Shown: positions 23,754 to 31,049 of the stretch, one piece after another
Layout of the letters: each line of letters opens with the position of its first letter
Position numbering within the stretch: the first letter of the stretch is position 1
From: CALMEC01 sp964434425
GTDB taxonomy: Bacteria > Actinomycetota > Thermoleophilia > Miltoncostaeales > Miltoncostaeaceae
DNA: 64,000 bases
Assembly: GCA_964434425.1 (NCBI GenBank)
Contig: CAYSVH010000008.1
Location: 1 to 64,000 of the forward strand
Direction: 5' to 3'
Program-made: the position numbers and the translations under genes
The notes under the pieces: generated by a model
Database searches by the model: none
What the model saw: the letters and a program-made list of their open reading frames with translations, nothing else
What the model was told of the DNA's origin: nothing

Positions 23754-24431
23754 TCAGCGGCGAATGAGCGACACGGACTTCGACTTGCCCGCGAAGCCCA
23801 GCCGCTTCCAGAAGGCCTCGGACTCGGGGGTGTCATCGATCTCGGCACACAGGTGGCTTCCCACGGCGTCGCGCACGGCGACGGCGATCTCACCGAGCAG
23901 CGCGCGGCCCACGCCCTGCCTGCGCTCGGACGGGATGACGCCGATCCAGTTGATCCATCCCGTGGGCATCTCGGCCTGCACGAACCCGACGATCTCGTCG
24001 CCGCGCCGGGCCGCCAGGAAGGTGCCCCAGCCCTCGGCCTGCTCGAAGCCGGTGGGGGAGCCGACCTCCTTGAACAGCGAGAAGTCGGCCATCGCCGCCG
24101 ATTCCGCGCGGGTGAAGGACTCGGCCCAGTCGTTGCGGTAGGGCTCGATGACGACGCCCACCGGCGCGGGGTCCTTCCGGAACCCGTCGATGCGCCGCGC
24201 GACGATCATGGTGGTGGCGTACGGCTCGAAGCCGGCCTCCTTGAGCATGGGGATGAGGTCGCTCTCGTGCGAGAGCGCCAGGTCGAGCGGTCCGTCGCCG
24301 ACCGCCTCGAGGAGTGCCGCGAGGGCGGCGGGCGACTCGGCCCGGAGCTTGTCGATACGTGTGGCCTTGGCGCTCGGGGAGGGACCCGCCACGCATGACG
24401 CGCCCGGTACCTCGATCTGGCCTTCACTCAT
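23754..24431 (-). CDS. GNAT-family N-acetyltransferase
   Basis: A 225-residue protein with the acetyltransferase fold in the C-terminal half: WINWIGVIPSERRQGVGRALLGEI (acetyl-CoA loop RRQGVGRA near residue 168) and SEAFWKRLGFAGKSK near 205. The N-terminal 80 residues contain a degenerate second GNAT-like half, DLALSHESDLIPMLKEAGFEPYATTMI. Substrate unknown. ATG 24431 has AAGGGG at good spacing. It is divergent from cysE and translated just ahead of the AAC(6')-like gene. Confidence 0.72.
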   Translation of the reverse strand: MSEGQIEVPGASCVAGPSPSAKATRIDKLRAESPAALAALLEAVGDGPLDLALSHESDLIPMLKEAGFEPYATTMIVARRIDGFRKDPAPVGVVIEPYRNDWAESFTRAESAAMADFSLFKEVGSPTGFEQAEGWGTFLAARRGDEIVGFVQAEMPTGWINWIGVIPSERRQGVGRALLGEIAVAVRDAVGSHLCAEIDDTPESEAFWKRLGFAGKSKSVSLIRR

Positions 24432-24484
24432 CTGGAGCCCCTTCGATCACGTGATTCCCTCGATTGGTGCCATACTAGATGGAC

Positions 24485-25267
24485 ATGTCCGCAGTGGGAA
24501 CCGTCATCCGTCGAGTCCGCGCCACCATCCGGCGCGACGTGGCCGCCGCCCAGGAGCGTGACCCGGCCGCGCGGAGCACGCTGGAGCTCGTCACCTCGTA
24601 CCCCGGCCTGCACGCCGTCTGGGCACACCGGCTCGCCCACCGGCTGCATCGCGACGGGTACCGGCTGGTGGCACGTTGGATCAGCCAGTTCGCACGGTTC
24701 ATCACCGGCATCGAGATCCACCCGGGGGCGACCGTCGGGCCGGGCCTGTTCATCGACCACGGTATGGGCGTCGTCATCGGCGAGACCACCGAGATCGGCG
24801 AGGACGTCACCATCTATCAGGGTGTCACCCTGGGCGGCACGGGCAAGGAGAGCGGGAAGCGTCACCCCACGATCCGTGACGGCGTCACCATCGGAACGGG
24901 GGCTCAGGTCCTGGGTTCGATCGAGATCGGCGAGGGTGCCAAGGTGGGCGCCGGTTCCATCGTGGTCAAGGACGTGCCGCCGAACTCCACGGTCGTGGGC
25001 AACCCGGGGCGCGCCGTCGTCGTGGACGGTCAGCGCGTCGACCCCGACGAACTCCATCACCCCAGCCTGGAGCACGGTCGCCTTCCCGACCCCCTCGCCG
25101 AGGCCATCTCCTGCCTGGTCCGGCGCATCGGTGAACTCGAATCGGATCTGGACGATCTCCGGCATGGCCGCGAGCCCGTCCGACGGGAGGAGAACGGTGA
25201 CTGCCTGCCCACCGTGCAGCAGGAGATCGCCGGGATCATGGGCCTGAACGGCGGGAGCGGGATCTAG
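24485..25267 (+). CDS. cysE: Serine O-acetyltransferase
   Basis: Acetylates serine for cysteine synthesis. The 260-residue protein has an N-terminal helical part (RSTLELVTSYPGLHAVWAHRLAH) and a left-handed beta-helix of hexapeptide repeats with GIEIHPGAT, FIDHGMGVVIGET and the catalytic/CoA segment GGTGKESGKRHPTI near residue 120. The C-terminal 45 residues (ELESDLDDLRHGREP...) are a helical extension, and the end does not show the usual CysK-binding terminal isoleucine peptide GDGI but does end GSGI, which could serve. Two ATGs are available (24479, 24485); CATACT at 24471-24476 places the transcript start next to the second, so a leaderless start at 24485 is preferred. Confidence 0.93.
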   Translation: MSAVGTVIRRVRATIRRDVAAAQERDPAARSTLELVTSYPGLHAVWAHRLAHRLHRDGYRLVARWISQFARFITGIEIHPGATVGPGLFIDHGMGVVIGETTEIGEDVTIYQGVTLGGTGKESGKRHPTIRDGVTIGTGAQVLGSIEIGEGAKVGAGSIVVKDVPPNSTVVGNPGRAVVVDGQRVDPDELHHPSLEHGRLPDPLAEAISCLVRRIGELESDLDDLRHGREPVRREENGDCLPTVQQEIAGIMGLNGGSGI

Positions 25268-25437
25268 AGGTCATCGCCTTTTGGGGTGATGGTTTCGTCA
25301 GCGTGACGGGTGTCGCGTCTGAGCGCTGCCGTCGCAGCCGCGGCCGCCGGAGCACGATGTGCCGCGTCGCCGACCGATGAGAACGCGGGCCGCGGCGAGT
25401 CGGTACTGAGGAACCGGCCATCCGAGGGGAGCACACC

Positions 25438-25932
25438 ATGAAGAACGTCGGCACATGCCTCTGGTTCCGCGACCGGGCGGAGGAGGCCGCCGCCTACTAC
25501 GCGGAGGTCTTCGACGACGCCGTCGTCGGCGTCCCGTTTCGGGCCTCGACGGACGAGGACGCACCCGGGATCGAGGCGGGTGGGGTGATCGTCAGCGAGG
25601 TGACCATCGCCGGCCATCGCCTCCACCTTCTCAACGGAGGAGACCACTTCACCCTCACGCCCGCGGTGTCGATCGAGGTGCGCTGCGACGACCAGGCCGA
25701 GGCGGACCGCTACCGGGACCGGCTCGTCGGGGACGGAGGGGAGGAGGACTGGTGCGGCTGGCTCATCGATCGCTACGGGGTCTCGTGGCAGGTCTATCCC
25801 GAGCGCCTTCTCGCGCTCCTCACCGACCCCGACCCCGCACGGGCCGCGTGCGCGATGGCCGCGATGCGGACGATGCACCGCATCGACATCGCCGCGATCG
25901 AGTCGGCCATGGACGCGTCAGGGGGCACCTGA
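25438..25932 (+). CDS. PhnB-like VOC-fold protein
   Basis: A 164-residue vicinal-oxygen-chelate protein of the 3-demethylubiquinone-methyltransferase-like (PhnB) group: LWFRDRAEEAAAYYAEVFDD near the start, TIAGHRLHLLNGG near residue 62, and CGWLIDRYGVSWQVYPERL near 110. The group includes members annotated as methyltransferases but most have no proven activity. GGGGAG precedes the ATG at 25438. It stands alone upstream of pcrA. Confidence 0.75.
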   Translation: MKNVGTCLWFRDRAEEAAAYYAEVFDDAVVGVPFRASTDEDAPGIEAGGVIVSEVTIAGHRLHLLNGGDHFTLTPAVSIEVRCDDQAEADRYRDRLVGDGGEEDWCGWLIDRYGVSWQVYPERLLALLTDPDPARAACAMAAMRTMHRIDIAAIESAMDASGGT

Positions 25933-26066
25933 ACGGCGTCGCGGCGCCGGAGGACATCCGCGGCCCCACGGTGGGCCCCGCCATCCGGAGGGGAAGAGAC
26001 CCGGGCTGGCCGGCGGATGTGGAGGGGACCGAACATGTGTCCGGTCCCCTCCGCTACCCTCGGTGG

Positions 26067-28205
26067 GTGAGCGATCTCCTCGCAGGGCTCAATCCTCCCC
26101 AAAGGCAGGCCGTGCTCCACGGAGCGGGCCCGCTTCTCGTGCTCGCCGGGGCGGGCAGCGGTAAGACACGCGTGCTCACGCACCGGATCGCGCGCCTCAT
26201 CGACGACGATGGCGTTCCGCCGGGTGCGATCCTCGCCATCACCTTCACGAACAAGGCCGCTGCCGAGATGCGCCAGCGCCTGGAGGACCTCGTGGGGCCT
26301 CGGGTGCGGTCGATCTGGGCCGCGACGTTCCACTCCGCCTGTGTGCGCATCCTGCGGCGGGACGCGCCGCACGTCGGCTACGAGCGGAACTTCGCCATCT
26401 TCGACGCCGCCGATCAGCTCCGCCTCGTGCGTCGCTGCCTCGAGGACGAGGACATCGATCCCAAGAGGGTCGACCCCCGATCCGTTCTGGGGCACATCTC
26501 CGATGCGAAGAATCGTCTGATGGGACCGTCCGACATGGACATCGACTCCTTCCGCGACGAGCAGGTGGTGCGCATCTACCACCGCTACCAGGATCGTCTG
26601 CTGGCGAACCAGGCCATGGATTTCGACGATCTCCTGCGGCTCACGGTGCAGCTGCTGGAGGGTGACGCGGAGGTCCGTCGCCACTATCAGGAGCGCTTCC
26701 AGCACATCCTGGTCGACGAGTACCAGGACACCAACCATGCGCAGTACCGGCTCGTGCGGGTGCTGGGCGAACCGCAGCGCAACGTGATGGTGGTGGGTGA
26801 CGACGACCAGGGGATCTACTCGTGGCGTGGCGCCGACGTCTCCAACATCCTCGACTTCGAACGCGACTACCCGGACGCCACCGTCGTCGCGCTCGAGCAG
26901 AACTACCGGTCCACCGGCACGATCCTGCGTGCCGCGAACGCCGTCGTCGCGAAGAACCGGGACCGTCACGAGAAGGCGCTCTGGACCGACCAGGGCGACG
27001 GTGACCCGATCGAGATCATCGAATGCCGCGACGAGCGCGAGGAGGCGCGCGTGGTCGTGGGAGAGGTGCGGCGGGCCGTGGACGACGGGGACTCCCTGTC
27101 GGACATCGCCGTCTTCTACCGCACCAACGCGCAGAGCCGCGCCGTCGAGGACATGCTCGTCCGGGCCGCCGTCCCGTACCAGGTGATCGGCGGGCCGAAG
27201 TACTACGAGCGAGCCGAGGTCAAGGACCTGCTGGCCTACCTGCGTGTGGCCGTCAACCCGGCCGACGAGGTCAGCTTCGGGCGGATGATCACGGCGCCGA
27301 AGCGCGGTGTGGGGCCGGGCGCCGTGTCCAAGCTCTCGGCGTATGCGGCCGAGATGGGGCTCCCCCTGACCGACGCCCTGGCCGACGCCGACCGTGTGGA
27401 CGGGCTGAACCCGTCGCAGCGGCGCGGCTTCGGCGCGCTCGCCGCCATCGTCGCCGAGATCCGCGCCCAGGCGCGCGCGGACGTGCCGGTCGACCGGCTC
27501 GTCGAGTTCGCGTTCGAGGAGTCCGGTATCCGGGCCATGTTCCAGGCCGACGGGTCCATGGAGGCCGAGGGGCGGCTCGAGAACCTGGAGGAGCTGGTGC
27601 GTACCGGCGCCGAGTACATGGGCCGCGCCGAGGAGCCGTCGCTGGCCGGATTCCTCGAGGAGATCGCCCTCTACGCGGACGCCGACGCCGTCGACACGGG
27701 CTCCGGCCAGGTCACCCTGATGACCATCCACAACGCCAAGGGGCTCGAGTTCGACCGCGTCGTGATCATCGGCATGGAGGAGCAGCTGTTCCCCCACGCA
27801 CGGTCGGAGACCCCGGAGCAGGTCGAGGAGGAACGCCGCCTCTGCTACGTCGGGATCACCCGGGCGCGGCGGCGGCTCATCCTCACGTACGCCCGCATGC
27901 GGTCCTTCTTCGGTGGAGGGCGCGACTACCGCATTCCCTCACGTTTCCTGGCCGAGATCCCCGAGGAGTCGGTTTCGGGGCGGGGCGCGGCGTCCACGCA
28001 CCGGCACCGTGCGGCACCGAGCGACGCCGCCGACGTGGTTCCGGGACTCGCCACCGGCGACGAGGTGATCCACGCGACGTTCGGGGAGGGAGTCGTCACC
28101 GGAATCGAACAGGGCGGTGCGCTCGTCCTTGTCAGGTTCCTGAGCGACGGCACCGAGCGCCGCCTGATCGCGGGTGCGGCACCGATGCGGAAGACGGCGT
28201 CCTAA
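26067..28205 (+). CDS. pcrA: ATP-dependent DNA helicase PcrA/UvrD
   Basis: Superfamily-1A 3'-5' helicase in nucleotide-excision repair and replication-conflict resolution. The 712 residues have motif I GAGSGKT near residue 33, TFTNKAA (Ia), VDEYQDTN (II), DDDQGIYSWRGA (III), EQNYRST (IV), TIHNAKGLEF (V) and YVGITRAR (VI). The last 50 residues, FGEGVVTGIEQGGALVLVRF, form the Tudor-like PcrA C-terminal domain. GTG 26067 is chosen because TACCCT (26055-26060) lies 6 nt upstream and the protein then begins SDLLAGLNPPQ, as in homologues. Confidence 0.95.
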   Translation: MSDLLAGLNPPQRQAVLHGAGPLLVLAGAGSGKTRVLTHRIARLIDDDGVPPGAILAITFTNKAAAEMRQRLEDLVGPRVRSIWAATFHSACVRILRRDAPHVGYERNFAIFDAADQLRLVRRCLEDEDIDPKRVDPRSVLGHISDAKNRLMGPSDMDIDSFRDEQVVRIYHRYQDRLLANQAMDFDDLLRLTVQLLEGDAEVRRHYQERFQHILVDEYQDTNHAQYRLVRVLGEPQRNVMVVGDDDQGIYSWRGADVSNILDFERDYPDATVVALEQNYRSTGTILRAANAVVAKNRDRHEKALWTDQGDGDPIEIIECRDEREEARVVVGEVRRAVDDGDSLSDIAVFYRTNAQSRAVEDMLVRAAVPYQVIGGPKYYERAEVKDLLAYLRVAVNPADEVSFGRMITAPKRGVGPGAVSKLSAYAAEMGLPLTDALADADRVDGLNPSQRRGFGALAAIVAEIRAQARADVPVDRLVEFAFEESGIRAMFQADGSMEAEGRLENLEELVRTGAEYMGRAEEPSLAGFLEEIALYADADAVDTGSGQVTLMTIHNAKGLEFDRVVIIGMEEQLFPHARSETPEQVEEERRLCYVGITRARRRLILTYARMRSFFGGGRDYRIPSRFLAEIPEESVSGRGAASTHRHRAAPSDAADVVPGLATGDEVIHATFGEGVVTGIEQGGALVLVRFLSDGTERRLIAGAAPMRKTAS

Positions 28206-28286
28206 CGGCCACGACCTCCAGCGTCCCCGTCGTTTTCCGGTGCCCGGCCCGGTAGGTTCTCCGGACGAGCCACCTTGGAGGACCGA

Positions 28287-29156
28287 TTGGGCGCGACGAT
28301 CATCGATGGCAAGGCATCCGCGGCGGGCGTGCGGGCACGGGTGGCCGAGGGTGTGGCCGACTTCGCCGCGAAGCACGGCCGGGCGCCCGGTCTCGTCGGG
28401 ATCCAGGTCGGTGACGACCCGGCCTCCGAGATCTACCAGGCGATGAAGGAGAAGAGCGCCGCCGAGGCCGGTATGGCCTCACGTCGCATCACCCTTCCCG
28501 AGGAGACCACGCAGGACGAGCTCGACGTGGTCATCGACGAGCTGAACGCCGACGACTCCGTCGACGGCATGCTCGTGCAGCTGCCGGTTCCGGACCAGCT
28601 GTCGGAGCCCGAGATCGCGGCGCGCATCCACCCGGACAAGGACGTCGACGGCTTCGGGGCGATCAGCCTCGGCCGTCTGATGCGCGGCGAGCCCACCCTC
28701 GTCGCATGCACACCGAGCGGTGTGATGCACCTGCTCCACGAGGCGGAGGTCCCCATCTCGGGGGCCAACGCGGTCGTGGTCGGCCGCAGCCTGATCGTCG
28801 GGAAGCCCATGTCGCTGCTGCTTCTCGCCGAGCACGCCACGGTCACCGTGGCCCACTCGCGCACGAAGGACCTGCCCGCGCTGTGCCGCACGGCCGATAT
28901 CCTGGTGGCCGCGGTCGGCCGTGCCGACATGATCCGGGGGGACTGGATCAAGCCGGGCGCCGCGGTTATCGATGTCGGGATCAACCGAACGGATGCCGGA
29001 CTCCGGGGCGATGTGCACCAGGAGGAGGCGGCCGAGGTGGCCGGATGGCTCACCCCGGTTCCGGGTGGCGTGGGACCGATGACCATCGCATTCTTGCTTG
29101 CCAACACCCTTCAGGCCGCGCGGCGGCGTGTGGGGGACACCACCGAGGGAGTCTGA
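28287..29156 (+). CDS. folD: Bifunctional methylene-THF dehydrogenase / methenyl-THF cyclohydrolase
   Basis: Interconverts 5,10-methylene- and 10-formyl-tetrahydrofolate with NADP. The 289 residues begin GATIIDGKA and contain the catalytic YQAMK (YxxxK) near residue 50, GMLVQLPVPDQ near 95, KDVDGF near 118 and the NADP-binding VVGRSLIVGKPM near 162, ending with PVPGGVGPMTIAFLL. TTG 28287 follows GGAGG at 5-nt spacing and matches the family start; TTG 28275 is part of the ribosome-binding site. npdG follows 1 bp after the stop codon, so the two are almost certainly cotranscribed. Confidence 0.95.
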   Translation: MGATIIDGKASAAGVRARVAEGVADFAAKHGRAPGLVGIQVGDDPASEIYQAMKEKSAAEAGMASRRITLPEETTQDELDVVIDELNADDSVDGMLVQLPVPDQLSEPEIAARIHPDKDVDGFGAISLGRLMRGEPTLVACTPSGVMHLLHEAEVPISGANAVVVGRSLIVGKPMSLLLLAEHATVTVAHSRTKDLPALCRTADILVAAVGRADMIRGDWIKPGAAVIDVGINRTDAGLRGDVHQEEAAEVAGWLTPVPGGVGPMTIAFLLANTLQAARRRVGDTTEGV

Positions 29157-29157
29157 A

Positions 29158-29829
29158 TTGAAGATCGCGATTTTTGGAGGCACCGGCGACCTTGGCCGGG
29201 GGCTGGCCATCAACTTCGCCGCCGCGGGCCACGACCTCATCGTGGGATCCCGGAGCCAGGAGAAGGCCGAGGCCGCGGCGGAGACCCTCCGTGCCGACCT
29301 TCCGGACGGCAACTTCATCCCGCTGGAGAACGTCGCCGCCGCTGAGGCCGCCGAGCTCGCCGTGGTCTCCATCCCCTGGGAGGGGGTCGAGTCGACGATC
29401 CCGCCGATGGCGGACGCCCTCGCCGGTAAGGTCGTGATCTCGGTGATCAACGCCCTCGAGTTCGGCAAGAACGGCGCGACCGCCAAGACGGACCTGCCGG
29501 GTGGATCCATGGCCCAGCGCATCCAGGAGCTCGCTCCCGAGGCCAAGGTCGCCATGGCGTACAACAACCTGCCGGCCGCCCGTCTGCAGGCTCGTGAGAC
29601 CATCGACGCCGACGTGCTGGTCTGCGGTCGCGGCAAGGACACCCGTGAGCAGGTCATCGAGCTGACGAAGGCCATCCCCGGAGTTCGTGCTCTCGACGCC
29701 GGCGTACTCTCCAACGCCCTCATCATCGAGGGGTCGACGGCGATCATCATCAACCTGAACCGCCGCTACAAGGGCGAGGCCTCGATCGCCATCGAGGGCC
29801 TTCACGAGGCCCCGGAGCGCGGCGCGTAG
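29158..29829 (+). CDS. npdG: F420:NADPH oxidoreductase
   Basis: Reduces coenzyme F420 with NADPH (or the reverse). The 223 residues have an N-terminal Rossmann motif, IAIFGGTGDLGRGLA, and GSRS near residue 34, whose Arg/Ser fit the 2'-phosphate of NADPH; VVSIPWEGV and the closing pair of helices are typical of the archaeal/actinobacterial enzyme. TTG 29158 has GAGGGAG 7 nt upstream. Its presence implies that the organism makes F420, and coupling with folD links two pterin/deazaflavin-dependent redox steps. A hairpin at 29935 separates it from the convergent nitroreductase gene. Confidence 0.9.
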   Translation: MKIAIFGGTGDLGRGLAINFAAAGHDLIVGSRSQEKAEAAAETLRADLPDGNFIPLENVAAAEAAELAVVSIPWEGVESTIPPMADALAGKVVISVINALEFGKNGATAKTDLPGGSMAQRIQELAPEAKVAMAYNNLPAARLQARETIDADVLVCGRGKDTREQVIELTKAIPGVRALDAGVLSNALIIEGSTAIIINLNRRYKGEASIAIEGLHEAPERGA

Positions 29830-29934
29830 GCCCGACGTCAGCCGCGTCGGCGGCCCGGACCCGGGCTGTGTCGCGTGTCGGGGGACGTCCCACCGCCGGG
29901 GCGTGCGCGCGCTGTGCCCGCCCATCACGTTGTC

Positions 29935-29970
29935 CCGTCGGGCCCCGCGACGCGGGGCCCGACGGATTTC
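29935..29970. terminator. Bidirectional hairpin terminator between npdG and the nitroreductase gene
   Basis: A perfect 14-bp GC-rich stem (29935-29948 with 29952-29965) with a GAC loop, followed on the plus strand by ATTTCC. It lies between two converging genes and can serve both. Confidence 0.75.
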
Positions 29971-29982
29971 CGAGGTCGATGC

Positions 29983-30567
29983 CTACGCGTCCAGCCAGGT
30001 GGTGAGGGTCGCGGCGTCGGGCAGGGTCCGGGGAGTGGGGGGAGCGGCCGGCGTGCCGAGGTAGACGAACCCGACCACGTCATCGCCCGGTTCGAGCCCG
30101 AGCGCCGTGCGGACATCGTCCTCGTCGACGAACGCACCCGTGCGCCAGATCGCGCCGAGCCCGTGGACGTGCGCGCCGAGCAGCATGTTCTGGATCCCGG
30201 CCGCCACGGCGTCGCGGTCCTCGCGACGGATGACGGGGTCGTCGCCGCCCGGGCGGCAGACGACGGCGATCACGACCGGCGCGCGCTCCATGCGGCCCTC
30301 CTCGCGCTCCCGGTCCGATGCGGGGCCGTCCGGGTGGGCGCGCTGATACGCGTCGGCGTGGGCCGCACCGATGCGCCTGCGGGCGTCGCCGCGGATGACG
30401 AGGAAGCGCCAGGGGTCGGTCCGCTTGTGGTTCGGGGCGTGGACCGCGAGGGCGATGAGGCGACGGATGAGTTCCTCCGGCACCGGTGTGTCGGCCACCT
30501 TGCCGATGGTCCGTCGGGAGACGATCGCGTCTTCGACGGCGGCGAGCGGGTCGGGAAGTTCGGGCAT
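29983..30567 (-). CDS. Nitroreductase-family flavoprotein
   Basis: A 194-residue FMN-dependent oxidoreductase of the nitroreductase fold. SRRTIGKVADTPVP near the N-terminus holds the FMN-phosphate arginines, HAPNHKRTDPWRFLVI near residue 45 is the second FMN-contacting block, AAGIQNMLLGAHVHGLGAIWRTG near 125 is the helical core, and VGFVYLGTPA is the C-terminal strand. It resembles the YdjA subgroup. Substrate unknown; a deazaflavin link to npdG is possible but not shown. ATG 30567 is used. Confidence 0.82.
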   Translation of the reverse strand: MPELPDPLAAVEDAIVSRRTIGKVADTPVPEELIRRLIALAVHAPNHKRTDPWRFLVIRGDARRRIGAAHADAYQRAHPDGPASDREREEGRMERAPVVIAVVCRPGGDDPVIRREDRDAVAAGIQNMLLGAHVHGLGAIWRTGAFVDEDDVRTALGLEPGDDVVGFVYLGTPAAPPTPRTLPDAATLTTWLDA

Positions 30568-30618
30568 GTGGCGTTTCCTCGGTGGGGTGCGGCCCGCGGG
30601 CGGGCCGGTCGGTGGTGA

Positions 30619-30963
30619 TCAGGCGTAGCCCAGGCGGTCGAGATCGTCCTCGGTCATGCCGAGGTGATGGCCGAGCTCATGCAGAACGGTGATGCGGACC
30701 TCAGATCGAAGCGTTTCCTCGTCCGGGAAGTCACGGACCAGCGGCTCCATGAAGACCATGATGGTGCTCGGCAGGCTCGGCGCCCAGCCCTCACGCTCGT
30801 CCAACGGGATCCCGGTGTAGAGGCCGTAGATCCAGCCCATATCGGGGTCCGGGCGATTGCGCACGATGACCGGGACCTCGGCGAGCGCGGCCGCGAACGG
30901 CGCCGGTACGTCGTCGATCGCGTCGCGAACGAGGGCCTCGAAGTACTCGCGGGTGAACTCCAT
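30619..30963 (-). CDS. Minimal zincin, metallopeptidase-family protein
   Basis: A 114-residue protein of the small bacterial metallopeptidase family (often described as a minigluzincin/possible Zn metalloprotease). The catalytic signature VLHELGHHLGM near residue 98 gives two His ligands and the catalytic Glu of HExxH plus the GM turn. LYTGIPLDER and STIMVFMEPLVRD are characteristic upstream strands. The ATG at 30963 is placed just before FTREYFE, the usual opening. Divergent from ftsH; natural substrates are unknown. Confidence 0.85.
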   Translation of the reverse strand: MEFTREYFEALVRDAIDDVPAPFAAALAEVPVIVRNRPDPDMGWIYGLYTGIPLDEREGWAPSLPSTIMVFMEPLVRDFPDEETLRSEVRITVLHELGHHLGMTEDDLDRLGYA

Positions 30964-31049
30964 CGGAACTTTCTGTAGTCTTGACATCGGCATCCGGAAT
31001 CGGAGAAACCGGGTTGAAGAGCGGCTTCCACAAGCACCAAGGAGGGTAC

